Shown: positions 43,127 through 51,282 of the stretch, in pieces
Numbering within the stretch: the first letter of the stretch is position 1
Layout of the letters: each line of letters starts with the position of its first letter
NCBI RefSeq assembly: GCF_001426885.1
Contig: NZ_LMFP01000028.1
Span: 1-64,000, forward strand
Direction: 5' to 3'
DNA from: Pelomonas sp. Root1444
Lineage (GTDB): Bacteria > Pseudomonadota > Gammaproteobacteria > Burkholderiales > Burkholderiaceae_C
DNA: 64,000 bases
Notes under the pieces: generated by a model
What the model saw: only the letters and a program-made list of their open reading frames with translations
Database searches by the model: none
What the model was told of the DNA's origin: nothing
Program-made: the position numbers and the translations under genes

Positions 43127-46100
43127 TTAGGCCTTTACCGGGGTCGCAACTGGAGCTTCGACCTCGTCGTCATCCCGCCGGTGTGCCCACCGATACAGCA
43201 GCGGTAGCACCAGCAGCGTCAGCGCCGTCGAAGACAGGATGCCGCCAATGACGACCGTGGCCAGTGGGCGCTGCACTTCGGCGCCGGTGCCGGTGGCGAT
43301 TGCCATGGGCACGAAGCCAAGCGAGGCAACCAAGGCCGTCATCAGCACAGGACGCAGCCGCGTCAAAGCGCCTTCCCAGATGGCCTCATCAAGGCTCTTT
43401 CCCTCCTCGCGGAGGCTGCGGATGAATGACAGCATGACCAGCCCGTTGAGCACTGCGACACCGGACAAGGCGATGAAGCCGACCGCCGCCGAAATCGAAA
43501 GCGGGATGCCTCGAAGCCAAAGTGCCAGCACACCACCGGTGAGGGCAAACGGGATGCCGGTGAAGACCAAGAGGCCGTCCTTGGCGTTGCCGAACATAGT
43601 GAAGAGGAGCGCGAAGACCATGGCCAGGGCCAGCGGCACCACAACCTGCAAGCGCTGCGACGCGGACTGCAGTTGCTCGAAGGTGCCGCCCCAAGCGGTC
43701 CAATAGCCCGTCGGCACCTTCACGCTCGCCATCGCAGCCTGCGCATCGGCCACGAAGGATCCGAGGTCTCGACCCGTCACGTTGGCGCTGACCACCACCC
43801 GGCGCTTGCCGTTCTCCCGGGAGACCTGGTTGGGCCCCGGCGCAACTTCAAGCGTCGCCACTTCCCCAAGCGGGATGTACGACGCGCGGCCTTCAGCACC
43901 AGACTTCGGCAACGGGATGGGGAGGCGCTTAAGCGCCTCGACGTCCTGACGCACGTCTTCCGGCAGCCGCACGAGGATGTCGAAGCGTCGGTCACCCTGG
44001 AAGAAGGTGCCGGCTTCTCGCCCGCCGACGGCCGTCGCCACAGCCTCCTGCACGTCGGTCATGTTCAGGCCGTATCGCGTGGCCTTGGCGCGGTCGATGT
44101 TGACCGAGAGCATGGGCAAGCCGGTCGTCTGTTCGACCTTCACTTCGGTTGCGCCTGGCACTTTCTGCAGCGCGGCCGCAATCTTGTTGGCCGTCTCGTT
44201 CAGAGCGTCGTTGTCGTCACCGAATACCTTGACCGCCACATCGGAACGCACGCCGCTGATGAGTTCGTTGAAGCGGAGCTGAATCGGCTGCGAGAACTCG
44301 TAGTTGTTGCCAGGGACCTTGGCCGCTTCGTCGCGGATGGCGGCCAGCAGCTCGTCGCGCGTCTTGCGCGGTTCGGGCCACTGGTCCATCGGTCTGAGCA
44401 TGATGTAGCCGTCGCTGATGTTCGGCGGCATAGGGTCCGAAGCAATCTCAGCGGTGCCAGTGCGCGCAAAGATGCGTTCAATCTCAGGGAACTTGGCCAT
44501 GAGCGTCGACTCGAGCTGCTTCTGCATTTCTACCGACTGCGTCAGGCTCGTGCCCGGAATGCGCAGTGCCTGGATGGCGAAGTCGCCTTCGTTGAGATTG
44601 GGCACGAACTCGCTGCCCAGTTTGGTGGCCACGATGACCGACAGGGCCACCACGACCGTGACGAGCGTCATCACGACGGGCGCGTTGCCCAGGGTCGCCT
44701 TGAGCGCGGGCTCGTAGCGGCGCTTGGCCCACTCCATCAGGCGGTTCTCCTTCTCGGTCACACGCTCACCGATGAACAGCGCCACGGCAGCGGGGACGAA
44801 GGTCACCGACAGCACCATCGCGCCGAGCAGGGCGAGCAGCACCGTGTAGGCCATCGGATGGAACATCTTGCCCTCCACGCCGGTCAGGGCGAGGATTGGC
44901 ACGTAGACCACCATGATGATGAGCTGCCCGAAGAGCAGCGGCCGACGAGCCTCCTTGGCTGCCGCGAACACCTCGTGGAAGCGCTCGGCGCGCGTCAGCG
45001 ACCGGCCCTTGTGCGCCTGGACGTGCGCCAGCCGGCGCACCGCGTTCTCGATGATGACCACCGCGCCGTCCACGATGATGCCGAAGTCCAATGCACCCAG
45101 GCTCATCAGGTTGGCGCTGATGCCGTACTTGACCATGCCGGTGAAGGTGAAGAGCATCGACAGCGGGATGACCATCGCCGTGATGAGCGCGGCCCGGAAG
45201 TTGCCCAGGAAGGCGAACAGCACCGCGATGACCAGCAGCGCGCCTTCGACCAGGTTCTTCTGAACGGTCTTGATGGCTTTGTCGACCAGCGTGGTCCGGT
45301 CGTAGACCGTGACGGCCTTGACCCCGGCCGGCAGCGTCTTGTTGACGGCCTCCATCTGCTTGTCCACGGCCCGCGAGACAGTGCGGCTGTTCTCGCCCAT
45401 CAGCATGAAGACGGTGCCGAGCACCACCTCCTGACCGTTTTCGGTGGCGGCGCCGGTGCGCAGCTCCCGACCCAGTTCCACGGCTGCGACGTCGCGCACA
45501 CGGATGGGTTGCCCTTGCGCGGTGCCGACGATGATTTCGCCAATGTCCTCCATAGACTTGACCTGACCCGGCGCGCGCACGAGGTACTGCTCGCCACGCC
45601 GCTCGATGTAGCCGGCGCCGAGGTTGGAGTTGTTCTTCTCCAGCGCGTTGACGACGTCGACCAGGCTGAGGCCGAAGGCGCCGAGGCGCTCAAGGTTGGG
45701 CGCCACGACGTATTGCTTCGCAAAGCCGCCGATAGAGTTGATTTCGGTGACGCCGGGCACGTTGCGCAGCTGCGGCTTGACGACCCAGTCCTGGATTTCG
45801 CGCAGGTCGGTGGGCGTGTAAGCCGTGCCGTCGGGCTTCCTGGCGCCCTTCGCCGCCTCGACCGTCCACAGGTAGATTTCTCCAAGACCCGTGGAGATGG
45901 GTCCCATGCTCGGCGTCACACCGGCAGGCAGCCGCTCGCGTGCCTCCTGCAGTCGTTGGTTGACGAGCTGGCGCGCGAAGTAGACGTCGGTGCCGTCCTT
46001 GAAGATGACGGTGACCTGGGACAGGCCGTAGCGCGACAGGGAGCGCGTCTGCTCTAGGCCAGGCAGGCCGGCCATGACGGTCTCGATGGGATAGGTGACG

Positions 46101-46291
46101 CGCTGTTCGGTCTCCAGCGGCGAATAGCCGGGTGCCTGGCTGTTGACGACGACCTGCACGTTGGAGATGTCGACGACGGCGTCGATGGGCAGCTTGGTGT
46201 AGCTGTAGGCCCCGAGGGCTGCCATGGCCAGCACGGCGAGCATGACCAGCCAGCGCTGTTCGATGCAGAAGCGGATGATGCGTTCAAACAT
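43127..46291 (-). CDS. czcA: heavy-metal RND efflux permease CzcA
   Basis: 1054 aa with the HME1-type TM4 signature LDFGIIVDGAVVIIENAVRR, the divalent-cation form (D...D...E) as in CzcA, unlike the CusA form at 36-39 kb. Twelve transmembrane segments and both large periplasmic loops are complete. It drives Co, Zn and Cd efflux with CzcB and CzcC. GGGAGG precedes ATG 46291. It follows czcB by 14 bp. Confidence 0.95.
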   Translation of the reverse strand: MFERIIRFCIEQRWLVMLAVLAMAALGAYSYTKLPIDAVVDISNVQVVVNSQAPGYSPLETEQRVTYPIETVMAGLPGLEQTRSLSRYGLSQVTVIFKDGTDVYFARQLVNQRLQEARERLPAGVTPSMGPISTGLGEIYLWTVEAAKGARKPDGTAYTPTDLREIQDWVVKPQLRNVPGVTEINSIGGFAKQYVVAPNLERLGAFGLSLVDVVNALEKNNSNLGAGYIERRGEQYLVRAPGQVKSMEDIGEIIVGTAQGQPIRVRDVAAVELGRELRTGAATENGQEVVLGTVFMLMGENSRTVSRAVDKQMEAVNKTLPAGVKAVTVYDRTTLVDKAIKTVQKNLVEGALLVIAVLFAFLGNFRAALITAMVIPLSMLFTFTGMVKYGISANLMSLGALDFGIIVDGAVVIIENAVRRLAHVQAHKGRSLTRAERFHEVFAAAKEARRPLLFGQLIIMVVYVPILALTGVEGKMFHPMAYTVLLALLGAMVLSVTFVPAAVALFIGERVTEKENRLMEWAKRRYEPALKATLGNAPVVMTLVTVVVALSVIVATKLGSEFVPNLNEGDFAIQALRIPGTSLTQSVEMQKQLESTLMAKFPEIERIFARTGTAEIASDPMPPNISDGYIMLRPMDQWPEPRKTRDELLAAIRDEAAKVPGNNYEFSQPIQLRFNELISGVRSDVAVKVFGDDNDALNETANKIAAALQKVPGATEVKVEQTTGLPMLSVNIDRAKATRYGLNMTDVQEAVATAVGGREAGTFFQGDRRFDILVRLPEDVRQDVEALKRLPIPLPKSGAEGRASYIPLGEVATLEVAPGPNQVSRENGKRRVVVSANVTGRDLGSFVADAQAAMASVKVPTGYWTAWGGTFEQLQSASQRLQVVVPLALAMVFALLFTMFGNAKDGLLVFTGIPFALTGGVLALWLRGIPLSISAAVGFIALSGVAVLNGLVMLSFIRSLREEGKSLDEAIWEGALTRLRPVLMTALVASLGFVPMAIATGTGAEVQRPLATVVIGGILSSTALTLLVLPLLYRWAHRRDDDEVEAPVATPVKA

Positions 46292-46305
46292 GTCCGTCCT
46301 CCCGC

Positions 46306-47547
46306 TCAGTGTTCGTGGCCCGCGCTGGCTTTACCCAGTTCGGACTTGAGGACAAAGGTGTTCTTGGACGCGACCTGGTCGCCAGCCTTGAGACCGCTGA
46401 GCACCTCGACCGCACGACCGTCTGAGCGGCCTACCTTGACGGGCGTTGCCTCGAAACCGCCGGACACGGCCTTGAAGACCATCGCCTGGTTCTCGATGGT
46501 CTGGACCGCGTCTGCCGGCACCGTCAGGGGGACGTCCTGGTTCTCGCCGTAGACAGCGACGGTCACGAAGAGACCGGGACGCCATGCGCCATCCGGATTG
46601 GTCAGCGTTACGCGGGCGCGGGCGGTGCGGGTCTGTTCGCCCAGCAGCGCGCCGACGTAGGAGATGGTCCCTTCGACCTTGCTCTCGAACGCGGTCGACG
46701 AGACCGACACGCGCTGGCCGACACGAACCGTGGCCAGGTCCTTGGGCGCGACGTTGAACTCCGCCCAGACCGACCGGAGGTCGGAGACGGTGAAGATGCT
46801 GGCGTCTTCCTTGACCGCCTCGCCGAGCGCCAGGTGCTTCTCGACCACGGTGCCGTCGAACGGCGCGCGCAGCTCGAAGCGGTTGAGGTTCGCCGACGAG
46901 CCAGTCGCGCCAGGTGCGCCGACGGCAGCAAGCTTCTGGGTCGCGTTGCGGACCGCGATGTCCGCTTCACGCATGGCAGACTGGGCCTGCAGGTAGTCCT
47001 GCTCGGCAGAAATCTTCTCCTGCCAGAGCTTCTTCTCGCGCTCGTAGGTGACGCGGGCGGCGTCACGGCGCTCCTGGGCGGTCAGCAGCTCGCTGCGCTG
47101 CTCGGACAGCGAGTTGCTGGCGATGACGGCCAGCACCTCGCCCTTGCGCACCGACTGGCCGAGATTGGCGACGACCTGCTCGGCCACACCTGCCAGGCGG
47201 GGCACGACGTGGGCCGTGCGGTCCTCGTTGAACCGGATTTCGCCGGTGAACTCGGCGGCGGCTTGGAGCTTTGCCGGGCCTGCGACTTGCATCGCGATGC
47301 CCGCCTTCTTGACCTGGTCCTCGGTCAGCTTGACCGTGCGCTCTTCATGCTCCTCGTGTGCTTCCTTGGCAGCCGGCGCCGCCTTCTTGTCGTCGTCGCC
47401 CTCCTTGTGTGCGTGGCCGGACTCTTCGGCATGCTCTGCCTCTTCGCCGGTTTTGTGCCGTTCGGTGAGCAGCAGTCCGCCGCCGGCCAAGATGCCAACA
47501 AGGACGATGACCGCCATCGCGATGCGTTGTTTCTTCGTGATTGCCAT
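46306..47547 (-). CDS. czcB: RND periplasmic adaptor CzcB
   Basis: 413 aa. One N-terminal membrane anchor (IAMAVIVLVGILAGGGLLL), then an acidic His-rich segment (EEAEHAEESGHAHKEGDDD) suited to Zn/Cd binding. Hairpin (LLTAQERRDAARVTYEREKK) and lipoyl parts (FDGTVVEKHLALGEAVKED) follow, then beta-barrel and C-terminal region. The tail ends SAGHEH. It joins CzcA and CzcC. 14-bp gaps on both sides place it in the same operon. Confidence 0.92.
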   Translation of the reverse strand: MAITKKQRIAMAVIVLVGILAGGGLLLTERHKTGEEAEHAEESGHAHKEGDDDKKAAPAAKEAHEEHEERTVKLTEDQVKKAGIAMQVAGPAKLQAAAEFTGEIRFNEDRTAHVVPRLAGVAEQVVANLGQSVRKGEVLAVIASNSLSEQRSELLTAQERRDAARVTYEREKKLWQEKISAEQDYLQAQSAMREADIAVRNATQKLAAVGAPGATGSSANLNRFELRAPFDGTVVEKHLALGEAVKEDASIFTVSDLRSVWAEFNVAPKDLATVRVGQRVSVSSTAFESKVEGTISYVGALLGEQTRTARARVTLTNPDGAWRPGLFVTVAVYGENQDVPLTVPADAVQTIENQAMVFKAVSGGFEATPVKVGRSDGRAVEVLSGLKAGDQVASKNTFVLKSELGKASAGHEH

Positions 47548-47561
47548 GTTCGTGTTCCGTT

Positions 47562-48779
47562 TCAGCGACCGAGCAGGCGGTCGATGGCCGTGGCGGCTTG
47601 GTATGCGTTGGAGAGCGTGCTCAGGTAGCGCGCTCGGGCTTGCAGCAGGGATCGCTGCGCGTCGATGACGTCAAGGAAGCCGAACTTGCCGGCTTCGAAG
47701 CCCTTGCTAGCTGAGTCGTAGGCCTGCTGCGCAGCGGGCAGGACCGTCGACTGCAGCGCCTGCAACGATGTGCGGGCAATGGACAACTGCGCCGCCGCTG
47801 TCTGCAGTTCGGAAAGAACACGCAGACGCGCGGCCTGGAACTCGTCCTCTGCCTTGTCGGCGCGCTTGCTGGCTTCGTAGACCGCGCCCTGGTTGCGGTC
47901 AAAGAGCGGCAACGGGATAGACAGGCCGAGGATGGCCTGCGTCCGTCCCAGTTCGTTGTCGCGCTTCGCGCCAACGCTCAGCGTCACGTCCGGCGTCGCC
48001 TTGCTGCGCTCGACACCCACCAGCGCCTTGCGGCGCTCCACCTCGGTACGGGCGGCCAGCAGCGCCGGAGCCTCCTCGAGCCGGCCCATCAGCTCGGGCA
48101 GAGGTGCGCGTTCCGGGATGACGTTGATGTCGCCTGCGACGCGAACGAACCGTGGCTCTGCGTCGCCCCAGAGGTTGGCCAGTGCATGGCGGGCGGTCGT
48201 CAGCTCCGCTTGTGCTTCGGCGAGTTCGAGCTGTGCATTGGCCTGGTCGACCTGGGCGCGGGTGGCATCCACCGGCGAAACCTTGCCGGCCGCTACACGC
48301 TTGGATACGGCCTGGGCGCCGCTCGTGGCGAGGTCAGCCGAGTTGCCGGCAAGCTTTGAGCGCTCCTGACCTGCGAGCACCGCGAAGTACGCCGCGATGG
48401 CCGATGAACGAACCTGGGCCTTCGCGTTGGTCAGCTCGACCTGCGCAAGGTCGCGGGCACGCTCAGCAGCGTTGACACGGGCAGCGCGTTTGCCACCCAG
48501 TTCCAACGGAATGTTCAGCGTCGTCGTTGTGGTTCGCGTCGCGCTACGGGTGTCCTCGACGCTTGCAGCGAGTTCCGGGTTCCGGAATGCACCGGCCTGC
48601 CGGACGGAGCCGTCGTGGGCTTCAAGCTCTCGCTGCGCCGCCGACACCACGAAGCTTCGCGATGTCGCCAGGTCGAGTGCCTGTTCGAGGGTGAGTGTTT
48701 CCGTCGCCTGCTGGGCGCGGACGGTGAAAGGGCTGAGCAATGCGGCCGCCAGCCCGAGCGGCCAAAGAATTCTTCTCAT
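47562..48779 (-). CDS. czcC: RND outer-membrane channel CzcC
   Basis: 405 aa TolC-family protein with signal peptide (MRRILWPLGLAAALLSPFTV; cleavage near RAQ). OEP helices such as LTLEQALDLATSRSFVVSA and VDATRAQVDQANAQLELAEA. Outer-membrane exit for the Czc pump. Order czcI-czcC-czcB-czcA-czcD on the minus strand is the same as in Cupriavidus. Confidence 0.9.
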   Translation of the reverse strand: MRRILWPLGLAAALLSPFTVRAQQATETLTLEQALDLATSRSFVVSAAQRELEAHDGSVRQAGAFRNPELAASVEDTRSATRTTTTTLNIPLELGGKRAARVNAAERARDLAQVELTNAKAQVRSSAIAAYFAVLAGQERSKLAGNSADLATSGAQAVSKRVAAGKVSPVDATRAQVDQANAQLELAEAQAELTTARHALANLWGDAEPRFVRVAGDINVIPERAPLPELMGRLEEAPALLAARTEVERRKALVGVERSKATPDVTLSVGAKRDNELGRTQAILGLSIPLPLFDRNQGAVYEASKRADKAEDEFQAARLRVLSELQTAAAQLSIARTSLQALQSTVLPAAQQAYDSASKGFEAGKFGFLDVIDAQRSLLQARARYLSTLSNAYQAATAIDRLLGR

Positions 48780-48848
48780 CGAATCTCATAGGTTGAAACC
48801 AGGGATTCGGCGGGACGGGTGTGGTTGGAAGTCCTCCTGTCTCGCCGG

Positions 48849-49235
48849 CTAGGCGAGACGGCGCCACTGAGGGCGGTCTGGCGCCCTGGTGGGCGCGGAC
48901 GCAAGAGCGTCAGAGGTGACGGCGACCAAGCCGGTCGCAAGGCCGGTGGGCCACAGGCCTGCCAGTGCATCGGCGGCTATGGCCGAACTGCTGATGTGGC
49001 AAGAAGCACAGTCGTTGTCCACGACCAACTTCTTCGCCATGGGTTTCTTAGCTTCAGCCTCGTGTGCGTCTGCCTTGTGCTCGTGCTGGTGGTGGCCGAA
49101 GTGCTTGGCACCTTGCGTCGTCGTCTCATGCTCACAGTACGCGGCCGCAGCGCCCCAGGCGACCTGAAGAGGCAGCAGGAATGACAGCGCCACCAGGAAG
49201 GCGGTGGTCAGGCGGTGGAGGCGACGGATGGTCAT
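48849..49235 (-). CDS. czcI: CzcI-like periplasmic regulator/accessory protein
   Basis: 128 aa. Signal peptide MTIRRLHRLTTAFLVALSFL to about WGAAA, then a mature part with YCEHETTTQGAKHFGHHQHE and DNDCASCHISSSA. The pattern (short secreted protein, CEHE..., C-x2-C-H) is that of CzcI, which lies before czcC in known czc operons and modulates induction. ATG 49235 is clear. A damaged copy seems to lie at 41.9-42.15 kb. Confidence 0.85.
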   Translation of the reverse strand: MTIRRLHRLTTAFLVALSFLLPLQVAWGAAAAYCEHETTTQGAKHFGHHQHEHKADAHEAEAKKPMAKKLVVDNDCASCHISSSAIAADALAGLWPTGLATGLVAVTSDALASAPTRAPDRPQWRRLA

Positions 49236-49286
49236 CAGTGTTGGCAGTCTAGCGGTTCGGCTTTTGCCGGCGCCCGTCGCACGCCA

Positions 49287-51227
49287 TCACCCCTGCTGCT
49301 CCGGCTTGGATGAGGCACGTCCGTGCCAGAGGAAGAACCCCAGCACGAACGCCAGAACGACCGCCTGGGCGGCGAGACCGATGGTGGATGGGTACACCCC
49401 CAGGAGTTCAAGGCGAGGGGACGGCAGCGCGCTCGGGACAATCCAACCGGCCTCCTGCAAAGCTGCGACCCCCTTGCCGGTGAGAACGACGGCGAGCACG
49501 GCGACGAGCCAGGAGCTGGCGGAGAAGAACTTGCCGATGGGCAATGTTGCGCTGAAGCGCAGAAGCAGGACGGTGATTGCTACCAAGGCCAAGATGCCTG
49601 CAGCCAGCCCGGCCAGGATGGCGTGGTCGTTGCCCTGGCCCCAAAGCGCCGCGTAGAACAGGATGGTCTCGAAGACCTCGCGATACACCGCGATGAAGGC
49701 CAGGCCAAACATGAAGAATGCTGACTTGCGGTTCAGGGCCGCAGACATGCGCTCGCGCAGATACGCCTGCCACTGCCCGGCAACGCTCTTCTGGTGCATC
49801 CACACGCCAACGCTCACGAGCACTGCCGCAGCGAAGAGGCTCGACAACCCCTCAGTCACTTCACGGTTCGCTCCACTGATGGTGACGAGGTACGTCGCAG
49901 CACCCCACGTCGCCGCGCCGGCAAGGAGCGCCGTCACCCAGCCGGCGTGGACATAGCCAAGCACATCTGGACGTTCCGCTTTGCGCAGGAACGCAATCAT
50001 GGCAACCACGACGAGCAGGGCCTCAAGACCCTCGCGCAGCAGGATGGTGAGGCTGCCCAGGAAGGCAGCTGTCCAGTCCGCCTTTGAGTCCGCAAGCACC
50101 TTGTCGCCCAGCGTGAAGAGCTGTTCCACGTCGGCCGCCGATGCGGCCACTTGGTCGACAGGGGACCTGTCCGAGATGCTCGACCGGTAGCGGCCCATCG
50201 CCACTTCAATCTGGTTCCTCAACGAGCCATCCTTGGCCGCGAGTGCATGCTCGTAGGGCTCAACACCATCCAGATAGGACGACAGGGCAAGGTCCTGTGC
50301 CTTCTTGAGGTCGCCGGCCTTGTACGCGGCCAGGCTGTCCTTGAGCTGCTTGCGCGCCAGCGACAAGCTGCCGGTTGCAGCCTGGCTCAGCGCATCGGGA
50401 TTCGCATGCAGATAGGCCATCACAGCGCTCGCATCCTTTTCGCCAAGCGACTCGGCCAAGTCGTTCTGCGTCAGACCGACGAAGCGGTCGACGTTGGGAA
50501 CAGCGGCTTTCGCCTTCTCTCCTTCAGCCCACACCTTCTTGCCCTGCCCGACCTCTCCGCCGTCATGCGCGAAGGTGCCGAGGTAGGTGGCAACGGCCCA
50601 CCGGTCTTCTTCGGAAAGCTGACCGAACGCGGGCATGGCCGTTCCGGCGATGCCTTGCGACACAGCTTGGTAGAGCGCAAAGAGGCTGCGTTGGCGTGCA
50701 CGCTCCTTGTCGGTGAACGCGACGGGCAGAGGGTTCAATGCCTTACCCACAGGCCCCAGGCCGTTGCCAGTCGTGCCGTGGCAGCTCGCGCAGTTTTCGG
50801 CGTAGACCTTCGCTCCAAGTGCCACATCCGGGATGGTCGACGGCGCCAGAGGGACGGGATAGGTAGCGACAAGGTGTCTGGCCAGAGCCTTGGACAGCGT
50901 GCCGACCTTGCTTGCCTCAGCTCGGGCGCCGATGGCCGCCTCAAGCTCGGTAGCCTGAGCAATCAGCGCGGCCTTTTCGCCCCTCGCTTCCAGTCCTTCG
51001 ATTTTGGTTCGCGCCGTCAGCACGAACTCCTTCATCTCGTCGTACTCGGACTGCGAAACGACCTTGCCTTCTTTGACGGCACCGGCGTAGTCGACGGCCA
51101 GGTAGTCGAGGATCTGCCAAACGCGCTTCACATCGGCTTCCGACGCTTGCGAAACGCCTGAGAAGATGAACGCAGCGAGGACGGCGAGGGCCTTGGCGCT
51201 GCGTTGGACTGTCTTAGTGAGACTCAT
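49287..51227 (-). CDS. pbrT: cytochrome c-FTR1 iron-permease fusion (PbrT-like)
   Basis: 646 aa. N-terminal signal peptide and a soluble part with the cytochrome c heme motif CASCH (about residues 146-150), then a linker. The C-terminal ~280 residues are a seven-helix FTR1/EfeU-type permease with two REGLE-like motifs: LREGLEALLVV and YREVFETILF. In Cupriavidus, PbrT takes up Pb(II) next to pbrA. Placement after cadA/pbrA here supports that role; iron import is the alternative. ATG 51227 (MSLTKTVQRSAK) is preferred to a longer frame. Confidence 0.85.
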   Translation of the reverse strand: MSLTKTVQRSAKALAVLAAFIFSGVSQASEADVKRVWQILDYLAVDYAGAVKEGKVVSQSEYDEMKEFVLTARTKIEGLEARGEKAALIAQATELEAAIGARAEASKVGTLSKALARHLVATYPVPLAPSTIPDVALGAKVYAENCASCHGTTGNGLGPVGKALNPLPVAFTDKERARQRSLFALYQAVSQGIAGTAMPAFGQLSEEDRWAVATYLGTFAHDGGEVGQGKKVWAEGEKAKAAVPNVDRFVGLTQNDLAESLGEKDASAVMAYLHANPDALSQAATGSLSLARKQLKDSLAAYKAGDLKKAQDLALSSYLDGVEPYEHALAAKDGSLRNQIEVAMGRYRSSISDRSPVDQVAASAADVEQLFTLGDKVLADSKADWTAAFLGSLTILLREGLEALLVVVAMIAFLRKAERPDVLGYVHAGWVTALLAGAATWGAATYLVTISGANREVTEGLSSLFAAAVLVSVGVWMHQKSVAGQWQAYLRERMSAALNRKSAFFMFGLAFIAVYREVFETILFYAALWGQGNDHAILAGLAAGILALVAITVLLLRFSATLPIGKFFSASSWLVAVLAVVLTGKGVAALQEAGWIVPSALPSPRLELLGVYPSTIGLAAQAVVLAFVLGFFLWHGRASSKPEQQG

Positions 51228-51282
51228 TTCGGTTCTTGTGCAAAAAGATGGCCCGCGCAACGCGAGCCATTCGGTCGAGGAC

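Noticed and set aside
43673-46057. Plus-strand open frame of nearly 800 codons opposite czcA
   Set aside because: Antisense shadow of the intact CzcA gene, with no recognisable domain and no ribosome-binding site.
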